Below are positions 38,801 through 51,700 of a DNA stretch of 64,000 bases, piece by piece. How positions within the stretch are numbered: the first letter of the stretch is position 1; each line of letters opens with the position of its first letter. The stretch is from Ptychodera flava. Lineage: Eukaryota; Hemichordata; Enteropneusta; Ptychoderidae. Made by a program: the position numbers and the translations under genes. The stretch covers positions 39,070,747 through 39,134,746 of the forward strand of contig NC_091941.1 of assembly GCF_041260155.1 (NCBI RefSeq), in the 5' to 3' direction. Below the pieces are notes generated by a model, which was given only the letters and a program-made list of their open reading frames with translations, made no database searches and was not told the DNA's origin.

Positions 38801-41800
38801 CAGGTATAAAAAACCAAACTTCTGTCTCCAGTTTCTTCTCTGTTCCCAGTCATTTCCAAAATTGGCGACGCTATACCATAATATTTTCCCCTATCATTAG
38901 CCAATCAGCGGCCAGCGCGCCATCAGTAAAAATTGTATTTCCTGGCAACCTCCACATGCGTCCTTGGTTACGTACGCCTTACTGTGTCGAACTCTCGAAC
39001 CAAAACTGCCGATCACACTTGGTGGGTAATTTGAGACCTAGTGTGACCTGTACTTTATTAATGATGTAATCTGGTCGATGATTGGCTAAAAGCCAGAATA
39101 CATTATCATAATGAGTCGCCAATTTTGGAAATAACCCAGACTGGTTCCACTGTGCTTGTACATGTAACAAGAAATTATTCAGAAAAGATATTGCACCCCA
39201 GTTAGGAGAGGAGGCCTTTGATAGTTCCAATAGTTTCATTCTGCAAAACCCTAACTCTTCATGTGTGTAATCTTTTGAATTCACAGACAGTATGCAGCAA
39301 TAGTATTCTTCGCCAATAACCGTTTTGATACAGGCAAGAAAAGATTACAGTACTTGACAGTTCCTGATTTTACTCACTGTGCTGATGAGATGATAGCAAA
39401 CTGGACTGTGGGTTCCATTGGTAAGTTACTTCATAATCTGTAACTATTACTACAAACCTGAGTCTTATTTCAGTTTATTCGATATTGAAAGTCATTTCAA
39501 AGTTCTAAATCAATGATAGTGTGAATAAAATGTGTAATTTATTATAAATGTACATTAGTTTTGAGAATGTGACTTTTGAGAAACTTCACATATATTGTTA
39601 TCTCATTTCTGGTGTGAGGCATGATTCAACCTGAGGAAATCTAACTATATATTTTTAGAGCTTTTAAAGGGTATATTTTAATTTTTGACAATAAATAATA
39701 ATAGTGTTTATATGCTAAAGGGCGGTGTTATTTTACTTTTTCCTGTTGACAAATAAATGTGAGATTGAGAAATGGTCATGGCTTGACAAAAAACTATCTG
39801 TGAACACTGCAGTGATTTCTGTGATATCACTAGTGGCATCCGTCAGTTTAGGAGAATAGAGAGGCTAAATGGTTACATCCACAAGTGAACTGCAAAATTT
39901 CATCAAAACTCAAGTTCTGTTTGTGCTTTGAAAGTTGAATCACTCCTACATCGATATACCGGTACTGTTTGGAATGAGTGGTTCTAGCAATATTGATGGA
40001 GAGTCTGGGGTAACTTTTGAAACCAATCCTATTTGAAATATTGTGAGCATAGATTTGTGCCAGTTCAGCATGAAATGTCTCCCTGATCTTGCTGGTTGAG
40101 TAGGCTAAAGCATTGAATTGTCCACAGCTTCACCAGAAATCTAGAGTGTAAATATTTTGATCTGCCTGTCCTGTTCTTTACCAAAGTTGTCAAAGGCAAC
40201 ACACTACTTTTATTAGGCCTTACCGCCTGTGGAATCGATCCTGTGTTGTCCTCAGGTACACAAATAAAAACACCTGAGATGGTAGACTAACCCCAGTCAC
40301 CATGCTTTTCTCATTAGCAGTTATGCGCTGGCCAAGTGTGGGCCATCATGTTCACCCCTTGATCAATGCAACAGCCTGCCATAGTATATTGCTTCGATTT
40401 TATGATCATCTCACCACAAACGCGACAGTCTGTTGTTTTTATTCCTTGAATTTTTTTCTGCTTTCATATTTACATGCCCACAGAGTAGTAGAAAGTCTAG
40501 TCAGACACTGGTAATCTACGCAAATAATTGGAGCCAATATGGCCGCCACTCCACGTTTGATTCTTCACTGATAATTTGACCAAATCAATCATTGGTATTT
40601 CGAATGGAAGAGGACATTTTAGAGCATGATTTGAGAGTGTGGCACTTTTTCTTGCATACCACAGCAGATGATAGGAAGAATGACCAAACCCTGAAACTGA
40701 CAGGATACAGTACATCTAAAAGTTGTTTGAAAAATTACCAGGTGCCTAGTTAAGGCCTTGTACTTTGTAGCAGGAGGGGTGTGTGTGTAACTACAGTCAG
40801 CAAGCACATTATAGAATGATTGCAGGTTAAAATGCCTAGGCCTGAAGTCTAGGTTGTGAAAAATTATAGTTTGCAGAAAGCTGGTTAGATAATATGATCA
40901 AGGTGGAACAGTTAAACAGAATTACATTACTTTCATCAGTGTCAACATGGAGGTAAAACCTGATCAAGGTATCGTTGCTGATGTTCACCATCAAACCTAG
41001 CCTCTCCTCAGTTAATAACAGTGTATGCTTGGAGAGTGGAAATAACGGGAAGAAGTCTTAGACTCCCCATTGCTGCTACATGTATGCTGTGGTGTCATAT
41101 TATCATGTCTAGGACAAATGCCTTGTCTTCCCACAAACACAGAGAGTTTGTAAAGGAAAGGGATAGCACTGTGTACATGTAGCATGGCTCTGTGTTGTAC
41201 TGAATGATAAGAGCTCTCAGCTTCACCACAACATGTCCCCTGCTCCATATGTTCCCGTCTGCACTCTGAACTCAGCCCATCGCTGAACTTGCCCCTAGTT
41301 TGATTCTATATTTAACTTGTTTTGTAATGAATTAATGATACAAATATCAGAACTGTGAACCAATTTGTCAGTTCTTTCAGGTGAGTTTAAGAAAAGTTTA
41401 CATCCAGAAATGATATTTTTTGGCAACGACTGATGAATGTTTCTTGTTTTCCAGCTTTTTTGATGTAACTTTTATCCTACGATCAAATATACTACTTTCC
41501 AAGAAAATTGCATTTTTCAGGAACGTGTTGATAATTCAAATTGTAATATCATTGAAGAAAGTCAAATTAATGTAGACTACGCAGTCTCTGTCATGAACTA
41601 AACTACCAGTACTCAAAAATTTGACTTACCACTAATAATATAATATTTTTCTTCTTTACTTTTCATAGATTCTAAAGTTGACATTGATGCAGACATTGAC
41701 CGGGATTTTCTGCAAGAACTTCGAGATACAAAAATTCTCCTGGACAAAGACATCAGTGATATTCATAGAAAGTGAGTCTTTCTTCTCCTTAGTAAGAAAC

Positions 41801-44033
41801 AATGCGTGAAAATTTCTTCTCTTTAGTGAGAAACAAGCTGTGGAAATTTCCTGTACCGTTGCACAGCAGATGTAATCATTTGAGTAGACAGTATACAGCA
41901 GTGTCGTGGAAGCCTCGACATTACCATAACATTCAAATTACAAGGCACAGATGCTATCAAGAAATTAGGATTTTCACACAAATATGTTTATGAGAATAAC
42001 ATTGAGCATACCTCCTGTCTCTGACTTTAAGGTATCATAGAAGCGCCGAAAAGTGGTAATATTTTGGGAGATATAAATACTATATATGAATATGCTCAAT
42101 CCGTGAACTTTTGACGATTCACAAAAACCCCCTAACATTTGAAAATTGATGCAGGTCATATTGTTCAACATCCTGTTGTCTCTATTGGACTTTGGGCAAA
42201 ACCATATGTAGAAATAACAAATCCATACTCCAGTAATTTTTTATAAGTGTTTACTGTGGTTGGTCAAAAAGATTGAAGGAACATATGCTTTGTCATACAT
42301 ATCATTACTTCAGTTTCTACAATTCTACTAAAATTCAGTTCCAGTGGACTTGAAATTTCTAAACCAGCACCTCAAATCCCACAGTTATTTAGTAATTAAT
42401 CAAGACTATTCTCAAATTGTTCTCAGAAGGAGTTTTAATTTTGAAATCTTTCATCAACAGTGTTGTGTGTTCAGCTTTACAAGATAAGATGTCAGAAAAA
42501 GTTTATGTAGATATGGAGTCCAATTTCAAGGTGAGGGTTCAGGATGTGTCACTTTGTCATACTTTATTAAACAATATACATCACCATGTTACAAAGATTT
42601 ACATTTTCCATGCACTGTAAGTTGATTAAATAGGTACAACTATCAAGTGGGTAGCCTGAGTATCATCTGTGTATCTGCTAAAGCTAGTCTCTGTGTACAT
42701 GTTGTAGGTAAAATAGCACAAATATGCTATTATAGTACAAAGAAGAGGTGCTTTTGAGAATTACCAGTTCATGATACAAATGTGGCCATAATTTGAAGGG
42801 AAAGGTACAACTTTCACTCGTGTATAAAAAAATGAGTTCCAAATTGTTGTTCTAATCTTTGCAGCTATTAAAATGATTAGTTTTCCTCTACAGTACAACA
42901 GAAGCTACAGAAAATTAAAACTGTATATCATACCCATCATTTGCTCAAAAACTACAGCATGGATGAACCATTGTATAATATGTATATCTATTGCAGGCAC
43001 TGTCACGTGCAATAGTGAACATAGCCGTCGGGATGATTCACAGTAAAGAACTCAGAGACTTTTTTAACGATTTGGTGGAAAGGGTAGGTTCTTAAAAGTT
43101 TTATTTTTATGTCAAATGAGGTCTCATGTGATCCACGATGATTTGGGTCATTGCATCTTCACAGAATGCATATTTCTATTCTATAGACGTAACATTGTTT
43201 GACACATCAGTACATAGTATATTCAAAGCTCACTACCAACACAACTGTGATAGTGGTTTCAAAATATCTCAGGCAAATCAATGTCTGATATGTACTGGTT
43301 TTTTTTTCAGATTATTGATCCCTGTAGGCAAACTGGATGGACTTCAGAGAATGTTAGGAACTTCTTGGAAATTTACAAGACTTCATGTAAACAGATTGAA
43401 GTATTCAAAAGGTCTGAGCAATGACACTTATATTTGTCACTATTCAGAATTTTACTATTATTTTACTTTTGATGAAAACAGTGTCGTGCATGTTGAAATA
43501 TAAAGTTGGTGTACTACCAAATCTTGTATGATGTGAACAGGTCATGTAATCAAGAATGGAATGACACAGCCTGATTGGAGATTTCCACAATTTAAATCAT
43601 GTAAATCAGTCTACTTTGTACTTCTGTATAGTGATTTCCTAACCTAATCACATTCCAGAACCCATGTTTAAACTTACATTCTGACTATGAAAAGTCCCGA
43701 GTGCTGTATTGCAGCTTGTGATGGCCTTCTATACACATTGTGTCAATTATTCTGAGATGACCATGAAAATCTGAGGTTTTAATGCTATCAAAAATTATGA
43801 TTTGTTTGCTGTACTGAACACTTGCATCATATTGTTGAGCCGTAGTTTGGAGTTATTTTATTTTCAGTAAAACATAGGTAGATTTGTGAAATATTATCTG
43901 TGTAACTGTTGACAACTGGTGCAATTAGTAATAGTTGGTTGTTTCCCTTTACAGGCAACCTAGACTACTTCGTATATGGGAGAGATACATGGACACCTTG
44001 ACACGGTGTATACTGAGAATGTACCACAGCTGA
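29894..44033 (+). CDS. FIBP: Acidic FGF intracellular-binding protein
   Basis: FIBP is a conserved intracellular protein first described as an FGF1 binder. Ten exons join in frame to 360 aa (human 357-364): 29894-29975, 34078-34276, 37589-37715, 38212-38312, 39287-39420, 41669-41771, 42461-42530, 42997-43083, 43311-43411, 43955-44033. Near-identical blocks to human: [84 protein letters not shown], and the C-terminus [18 protein letters not shown]. No signal peptide or membrane segment is seen, and the chain looks alpha-helical. Introns 1 (4.1 kb) and 2 (3.3 kb) are enlarged by DNA elements. All splice sites are GT-AG and phases agree. ATTAAA at 44435 is a candidate poly(A) signal. Confidence 0.96.
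30337..30416. repeat. Hairpin with 36-bp arms in FIBP intron 1
   Basis: Arm 30337-30372 (starts CAGTACAGTAGCTCGAGG) pairs with 30381-30416 with one mismatch around an 8-bp loop. A second hairpin follows at 30436-30479: CCATGGAGGTA and TACCTCCATGG arms, flanked by the direct repeat GGTCAGC. Both look like miniature fold-back elements. Confidence 0.85.
30528..32155. mobile_element. Harbinger-like TIR element with TAA duplication
   Basis: TIRs of about 23 bp begin GGGACGATTCAGA and end with the inverse TCTGAATCGTCCC, with one mismatch in the pair. The element is flanked by TAA on both sides (30525-30527 and 32156-32158). A 3-bp TWA duplication with GGG tips suggests the PIF/Harbinger superfamily. 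C-rich tracts sit inside each TIR. No transposase or Myb-like frame was recognised, so it is non-autonomous. It lies in FIBP intron 1. Confidence 0.7.
34623..37505. mobile_element. TIR DNA element B, CAGGGTTCTCCCC ends, with nested insert
   Basis: The left tip CAGGGTTCTCCCCA and right tip TGGGGAGAACCCTG are exact inverses, flanked by the 6-bp direct repeat ATACTA (34617-34622 and 37506-37511). Just inside the left tip, GCTGGTCGG pairs with CCGACCAGC. CCAGCACTC near 34663 recurs near the right end (about 37474). The same design is seen in elements A and C. A second element (35440-37163) is nested inside. It lies in FIBP intron 2; no transposase was recognised. Confidence 0.8.
35440..37163. mobile_element. 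Nested element D inside element B
   Basis: The sequence begins CAGTGTTTCCGCTG and ends GGAACCCAGGG, weak inverses of each other. It is flanked by the perfect 16-bp direct repeat GAAAAACATAGGATAC (35424-35439 and 37164-37179). A 9-bp hairpin, CTCGCCAAA (35458-35466) and TTTGGCGAG (35492-35500), lies inside the left tip, and TTTGGCGA recurs near the right end. Much of the interior (about 35.4-36.7 kb) has more CG dinucleotides than its surroundings. A 107-codon frame (35869-36192) has no known domain. Confidence 0.6.
38846..39144. mobile_element. MITE with about 65-bp imperfect TIRs
   Basis: CATTTCCAAAATTGGCGAC at 38851 is matched by GTCGCCAATTTTGGAAAT near the right end, bounded by CCAGT and ACTGG. 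TTAGCCAATCA further in pairs with TGATTGGCTAA. The element is about 300 bp, non-coding, and lies in FIBP intron 4. Confidence 0.8.
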
Positions 44034-45743
44034 CACCTCATAACAGAATACAGGATGAACTTCATATTGGAGACTGCCAGAAATGCTTAATAGAGTGATT
44101 TTATATTGAAAGTCATATATTGATTGTGCAATACATTTATTTTCATTATATACATTACCTTTCCGTAGTTTTTAAAAATTGTCATAGCATTATTCTATAA
44201 AAGTATTTGACCCTTCAGTTCCATGTATGTAAACATGTGATGATGTTGCATTAAAAACAATGTTGTTTTTTGGAGGGTCTATGTGATAAGTAGCAAATTG
44301 CTGTGCTGAAAATGCTACATTGTATTTGTATGACTTATTTCAGTCATACCGTCATGTTTATTAGAATTCACAATTTGTATCACATTTTACTGACTGTAAA
44401 CACTCTGTTTTACTGTCAGGACTTTTCATTGCTGATTAAAGACACTTTGTTATGAGTACAATGACAACACTTGCAGTGACTTTATTTCTTTTACAAAAAT
44501 GCAAAGTTTGTGAAATATTTCAAACTGTCATAAAGCTCCTAGTAAGGAGACTGATATGGTTTACATGAATCTCAACATTTGTACCAATCATATAAACATC
44601 AATGTTGTTAAAATTGAAAATATCAAAGAAGACAAAATCTGTGGAATTCCAGTGGTTTCATCCACACCATTTTGTTCCTTACGAAACAAAAATTACCATA
44701 TTTGTACCATGAACCTAAAATTGAGACAGTGCATAGAGGTTCATTGTGTGCTTGGATCAGTGATTCAAATGTTTGATGTTATTGTTTGTTAAAGGATATG
44801 AGGATGCATGGCATCAGACCCTAGCAACTCATAGTTCTTATATCTGCTGGTAGTCACATAACTACATGGTTTTTATTGCCCAATTGGTAAACCTAAATGG
44901 GCATGCAGGACAAACTAGAACTCATTCTACTCCTGAATGTAGTCAAGATGATAAGAAATTCATGATTTACAATATATGCAAATCAAATTTCACTGGATTG
45001 TCAATGATCTTTGCTCTAAGAAAGCCAAAGGTTTGGTGTTTATATCGTAGAAGGTGTTTCTTATGGCACCGATTCAAAAAGTGGGACAAAGTTGTCATAT
45101 GAAAACTGTTGTGACATGTTTGGTTTTTGTGAGTACAAGATTTGATTTATCGTAAAATATTTGTGTATGTCAGGTCAAGTGATTGCTAACACAACAGTAA
45201 AACATACCAATACTTTTGGATGTTTGGGAATAACACTGATGTCAGGAAAATTGGGGAAAATGGTGTGAACCTGAAAGGAATGGAAATCTTAGTGATTAAA
45301 ATTGTCCAGTATCAAATCATTAAATTTAGGAATGGCTGGAAAACCAACTTTGGGTTGTGTCAGCTTCAAGAAAGCATTGGATAAACTTCAGTCAAACTGA
45401 CTGTTGTGTTGACAATCACAAGTTGGTACCATATACATGTTGAAGATGAAAACAAAAATTGAGCAAGGAGTCCATCATTCAGAAATTTACCATAAAGGAC
45501 TTAATGCTTTGTTTTGGGGGGAAATATTGCTGGCACAGATTTGATACTACTTAGGCTGATTGTATGCCTCTGCAGGGCACTGGGTAATGTATTAGACTAT
45601 TGTAACTGCTGAAATTGCACAGTAGATAATACAACATGGTTCAGATGACAGATATGTTGATTATCCAAACAATTATTCACATTACAAGGAATCAATTCAG
45701 CTGTAACTCTGGGATGGAGGACACGTAGGATTGATTTCCATGG
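44034..45743. other. Convergent 3' ends of FIBP (+) and UBXN1 (-)
   Basis: No third gene is seen. Candidate poly(A) signals are ATTAAA (44435-44440) for FIBP, and minus-strand AATAAA (plus TTTATT at 44481-44486 or 44872-44877) for UBXN1. If the 44481 site is used, the two 3' UTRs end within about 50 bp of each other or overlap. Confidence 0.5.
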
Positions 45744-48700
45744 CTATGATTTTGTCACCATCAGAACGGCAGATGGCACCAGACCTGCAAACAGAAATCA
45801 GACTCACTTAGTAACCAGTGTGAATCAAAAATGACTCCCTTAGTAACCAGTGTGAATCAAAAATCACTGAATGGATGGAATGAACAGCTTCACAGTGCCA
45901 ATCAATCTTCTTGTCATCTGTTAAATCTTTGTTTCAACTGTACAAGAGCTTGATTGTCATTGAAATTACAAGTTAACATTTCATGGGCTCTGTAGAATAC
46001 CATACGAAAATCACATATACAATCCTTGAGATTAGCTTATTGAAGGGCTCGCACATATGCTTTACTCTGTTCTGTGAAGGGCTTAGGCCTTACATATATG
46101 CTTTACTCTGTCCTGTGACCACCTTTTAGTTTCTCTAGAGTTGAGGAGTGTCTGAGAAATCAATACATACCAGCAATACTGATTGATAGATAATTCTGGT
46201 AATTAGTAATTTGTTGATAATGTGGTCACCAACGGCAGATGAGTTCAAACTCTGTTCAACAGACAACAAACACGTATATATCAGTGGGTCTGTTACATAC
46301 CAAGTTCCTTGAGTGGTTTTTCCATGTCTTCTTCCGTATAGACTTTTCTTGGAAACGTTGTCATAAGTGTGAAAGGATCATTGTTTCCATCTGTTCTGTT
46401 TAACTGGACATAGACCCGTACTGCTGCTAACTGTTCACTTACACCAAAGGTTTGAGTCATAGCACTACCATTGGGTAACCGAATCTGAATTCAATGAACG
46501 ATTCAAGGCATCAGTTATGGGTTAAATAAAACCCATGTCACACATGTGAGTGTGATTTTGATTGTGATCTTCACCATCCATCCATCATTGATAAGTTTGA
46601 GGAAAGTGGAATGATATCAAGTCAATTACTTGTACACTGTATTGTTTCACTTAACAATACACTTAGAGGAGTGAAATATGGCAATTACAATTGGCAAAAC
46701 ATCACATGCACAGTTACTATAAACCCGTTTTTCAGAAGACAAGAACTCTACAATTGTTCTCTCTGATCTACATTATGTAGATCAGAAAGACTTACACATG
46801 CATCCATGAAGCCACTATCTCAATATTAGGAAAATGACATGACAAGATGAATTCTACCTTACCTACAGCAACTTTGGAAGTGTTGCCACTTAGAATATCA
46901 GTTTTTTTCAAACAGTTAAACTGTCAACTTACAGGAAAATTGCCTTCACTGATGAACAGTGACACTTTCCCTACATTCAAAACATGAATATTACTACAAA
47001 AACCACAGACACACTTTTGTATCAGACATGCTGATTGTCTGTTCTCAGCTTGGCCATAGAGTCTGGAACAATCGGGACATTGAATGCAAACGGAAAGTTC
47101 CTGTATGCAACTTCTGCTGGGATTGTGGTCAAGACAGTCCCATTGTTTTTATACTTTATGTAGGGTTCATGAAAGAAACGTTCACTAATATAAATGTTTT
47201 GGTTCTGATTTCTTTGCAAATGAGCGTCCAGCTACATAAATTTCATATGTCACACAGACAGACTACCGTTATTAACTTGGCAGAAAAAATATGGTCATTT
47301 ATTTAACTAATTTACTGTGTCCTAGCCATCACCATGGCTGTGAGGTCAGCTAAATCAATTGCTTGACTTATACACAAAATTCCCCCTTATGAAAGAAATG
47401 TGGCAGTGCCCATATGGAATTGACTATCATGATGTTTGCAAATGAACTGGACATTTATTAACCTGAAACTTGTCTATTTCCATTGAAAATGCCATTTTGG
47501 AAAAACACAACACCTACCATTCATAAGAAAGACCAATGCAATATGGCAGCAGAAAAAATAAAATAAATTTCAGCATCAAAGCTTTAGTGGCTAGTGTTCA
47601 ACATTTGAACATTTGTAACTGTTTTGGCTGAAGACACTCTCTGAGCTTGTAAAATTATCACAATAATCTATATGGAAAGTAAATCAGCAAAACCTCTGCA
47701 AATTTCCTTATTCCATTCATGATATGAAAGCCAGTAAACAATGATCAGTTTCCCCAGCTGATTGATGAACATCAACAATCTCACAAATTGCATACTGTGT
47801 TATACAAGAGTTGAGGATATTTTGCACTGCAAAGCAAACAAACAATACGGAAGAACTACCTCAAACTCCACAGCATCTGCTCCATTGACAATTTCTATAG
47901 CTTCACATACTTGCACTGGATTGAGAAGTATTATGGCAGATGTAAATTCAAAGAAAATGCCACATTTATTTGTCCCTCTTGCTCCAGTATCTACAGTTTT
48001 ACACAACTTCTGTTCACCTACGCTGTGAATGCACTCACCTACACTGTCAATGCACTCACCTACACTGTCAATACACTCACCTACACTGTCATGCACTCAT
48101 CACTCACCTTCACTGTAATACACTCACCTACACTCTCAATGCACTCATGCCTCACCTACACTGTCAATGCACTCACCTACACTGTCAGTACACTCACCTT
48201 CACTGTAAATACACTCACCTACACTGTCAATGCACTCAATGCACTCACCTACACTGTCAATGCACTCACCTACACTGTCAATGCACTCACCTACACTGTC
48301 AGTACACTCACCTACACTGTCAGTGCACTCGCCTACACTGTCAGTGCACTCGCCTACACTGTCAATGCACTCACCTACACTGTCAATGACCTCACCTACA
48401 CTGTCAATGCACTCCCTACACTGTTAGTGCACTCACCTACACTGTCAGTGCACTCACCTACACTGTCAGTGCACTTGCCTACACTGTCAATGCATCACCT
48501 ACACTGTCAATGCACTCACCTACACTGTCAATGCACTCACCTACACTGTCAATGCACTCACCTACACTGTCAGTACACTCACCTACACTGTCAGTGCACT
48601 CGCCTACACTGTCAATGCACTCACCTACACTGTCAATGCACTCACGTACACTGTCAATGCATTCACCTTCACTGTCAATACACTCACCTGCAATCTTGCT

Positions 48701-51700
48701 TCAGAGTATTCTTTTTTAGATGCAGGTTCTGCTGGTGTTTGTGTAGTAACTGCTGCAGGCATTGGTTGGGATGCTGCAGCAGAACTGCTAGACTGAGCCG
48801 CCATAACTGCTCTATCCCTTGCTATCTGCTCTTTAACCCTCTGCCTGTCAAAACAATCATAAATGTATGTGTTTACTTTCTTTGAAGTTACCTCCCATTA
48901 CAATGTAAAACATCAAAGAAGATACTTAGGTTGCTCTAGCCCTGCGTACAGGTCTGTGTGTTCCAGGCGTTATGCGGCCTCCACCACAGCCCTGCAACGG
49001 TCTATGGAGATAACTGGGGACTCTGCGGTCCGGATCCGGACCGCAACAAAAAAACCCAGTCTTTTTGGCCGAATTTCTGCTCTATCGGGGCAAAATCCTT
49101 TCCCTGCCTACCTTTACCTCCTAACCGACCCAAGAAAAGATGCGATTAACTTCTCCTAACATCCAAAACCGCTCGTTTTCTGAAACATAATGTACTTGAC
49201 AAGTTGTTTATCCATGGATTGGAGATCGTCATTTTGAATCTCGCCAGTTATCTCTATGGACCGTTGCAGGGCTGTGGTGGAGGCCGTATAGCGCCGGAAA
49301 CACACAGACCTGTACGCAGGGCTAAGGTTGCTCCAGATATCTTGCATAGTCACTAGACATCAAAAATAGGAAACTTCATGTCATTTAAAACAGCTCTCTT
49401 GTGTTCACAGTCTGCAAATTGACAATACACTGCATTATGTGGGTACACCAGTATAGTGACCTTCTACACATCTTAGAAGACTGTTAAAAAGCAAGTGATA
49501 TATAGAGTAATTAGTATATCATAGAATGAGCCATGTTCATACCTCGCAAGCTTTTCTTCCATTTTTTCTCTCTTCTTCTCTGCAGCTATTTTCTTCATCT
49601 CCTCATACTCAAACCTGTTGAGATTGTAAGATGGACAGGTAAGGAAAATGGTCCTGATGAGGCAGTACCAGTAATACTTAGGTATATTCAATGTGGTATT
49701 TAGATTTATTCAATTGTATTGTCACAACTGACCAAAAGGTATTGAAGTATCAGTGATATATAAGCACAAACACTGAAGCCTTTTCAGGTTATAATAAAGA
49801 ACTAAGAATAGGAATTGGTGATCTGATTTCTGACATACAGACACTGTTGTCAAATATACCTTGGACAGTATGGATATGTCACTCTCAAAGCAGTATGAGA
49901 GAATCAAGAATGCCTGGAGCATGGTTCTAGGTATCTGAATAGCATGATGTTGATCAGATACATTTCATTGTGAACAATTCGATCAGTTAACAACACCTTA
50001 CATCAACCTAACTTTTACGATCAACGCATGTAATTAGTACCTACACAAAGAACAGAAGATTCCACTTACTTTTCCTTCATAGACGTAAGACTCTGTCCTT
50101 GTTTTCTTCTCATTTTCTCCTTCTCTATCGCTTCTTTCTTCTCTTGCTCAGCTTTCTCCAGTCTCCTTTGTTTCATCTTAGCTTCTAACCTAAGAAAACA
50201 TCAAGCATGCAGGTAGTGAGCATTTTGAAAATTCCGTAACCATCACCTTTCAAGTCTGTTATTCTTTGTTGACATGACATGAACAATTTTCAGTAGTAAA
50301 GTTACATCCAATAGAACTTGCTGAAAATACCTGATGTGGGTCAATCTTACCGATATAGTACAAAACAGTAAAAATAGGACAACCTGCAGACCAATACAAT
50401 CACATCTAGATAATTTGATTTTGCCTACAAGGTTTGGGTGGACCAGAAAGTTTGTGAGCAGTGTTACCGAGCCAGTTGTTCTTTCTTTTCTTCTTCAGTG
50501 AGTGGCTTTATTTCCTCCGTCGATTCTGAAAAATTTTGATGTCCAGTTCTCGCAGCATGTGCCTTGTCAAAGAGGAAAACATAAATCAGTATTGATTGTT
50601 GTTGACCATACCTCCATCTACCTTCATGAATAAGGCGCTATTTTTGCAAAAATCAAATGCAGTTACAATTGAGAAGTCACTGCATTGTGGCTCTCTTAAA
50701 GGTAAAAGGTATTTATAATTTGGTGATTTTTATTTCTTCTTAGAAATGATTTGTTCTACAGAATAAAATATCGATGGTCATTAGTCAGTAAGGATGAAAC
50801 CTCTACACTCATCTTCTTCAATCAACACCTGCTTTTTAGAAGGACTACAGATCACTTAAAAGTTAAGTCAGTGGAATATATGAAGCTTAACATTATATTT
50901 AACCATATTAATGGTTGTAATTTTGACCTTCAACTTTTCATGTTTTGAAATCAAAAAAAGAGAAGCGGCTGTTATTCAACATATTATCACAGCTGATATT
51001 ATCAGAAAAAGCCATAGAATAGAATGTCATGAATACAAACTATTTTTGTAATATTCTATTCAGAAATAGGTAACAACAAAACGTGTATCAACATTTAAAA
51101 TATGTGATAGTGTGACATGAAAATATCAGAACTAAAGAATATGGAAATTAAGATACTAAACATAACTACTGACAGACAAGTACAAAATAACCACAGCATT
51201 GAAAGCACAATTATTCAATTAAACATGTACAGGAAAGCCCAGGCTGGTTACATACCTGAACATCTATTTCACTTTTCAGTAGTTTTCCACAACTATGAAA
51301 AAAAAAAAAATAACAAAATCTATGGTTTGAAAATGTGAAATGAATTTAAAGACATGAAATCTGAACTAACTATCATTTAAAACCCTTGTTACATCTGCAA
51401 ACTTCACAAGAATAAAAGAAGGGCACAGGATTGTAATATTCCATATTCAACTTTTTCAACTCCTCATTTTACAGTAAGATTCTAACTGTGTTGACTCGAT
51501 AAAAATTTGTAAATACTAAGCTTGACATATTTAACCCTTGAAAATCTGTCTGTGGTATACAATCATTTGCAATGAATGTTGAAAATAAACCCCGTTGTTT
51601 AAAGAAAGTTTGCAAGATGTAACAGTTAAGGAAACAGGAGTAAGTTTCCATTTCCTTGACTTTATCAAAATAACCAGTATCACACATCCCTCTAGGTTAT

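Noticed and set aside
44556-45102. Two open frames (78 codons each) between FIBP and UBXN1
   Set aside because: No conserved motif; the region is best explained as 3' UTR and intergenic DNA.
47800-48096. 98-codon minus-strand frame near the minisatellite, considered as an extra UBXN1 exon
   Set aside because: Exons 9 and 10 join in phase and already give a continuous UBX domain; the frame is intronic.
47911-48885. 324-codon plus-strand frame rich in LTYTVNA repeats, and similar frames
   Set aside because: By-product of the 21-bp minisatellite; it lies antisense over UBXN1 exon 9 and introns.
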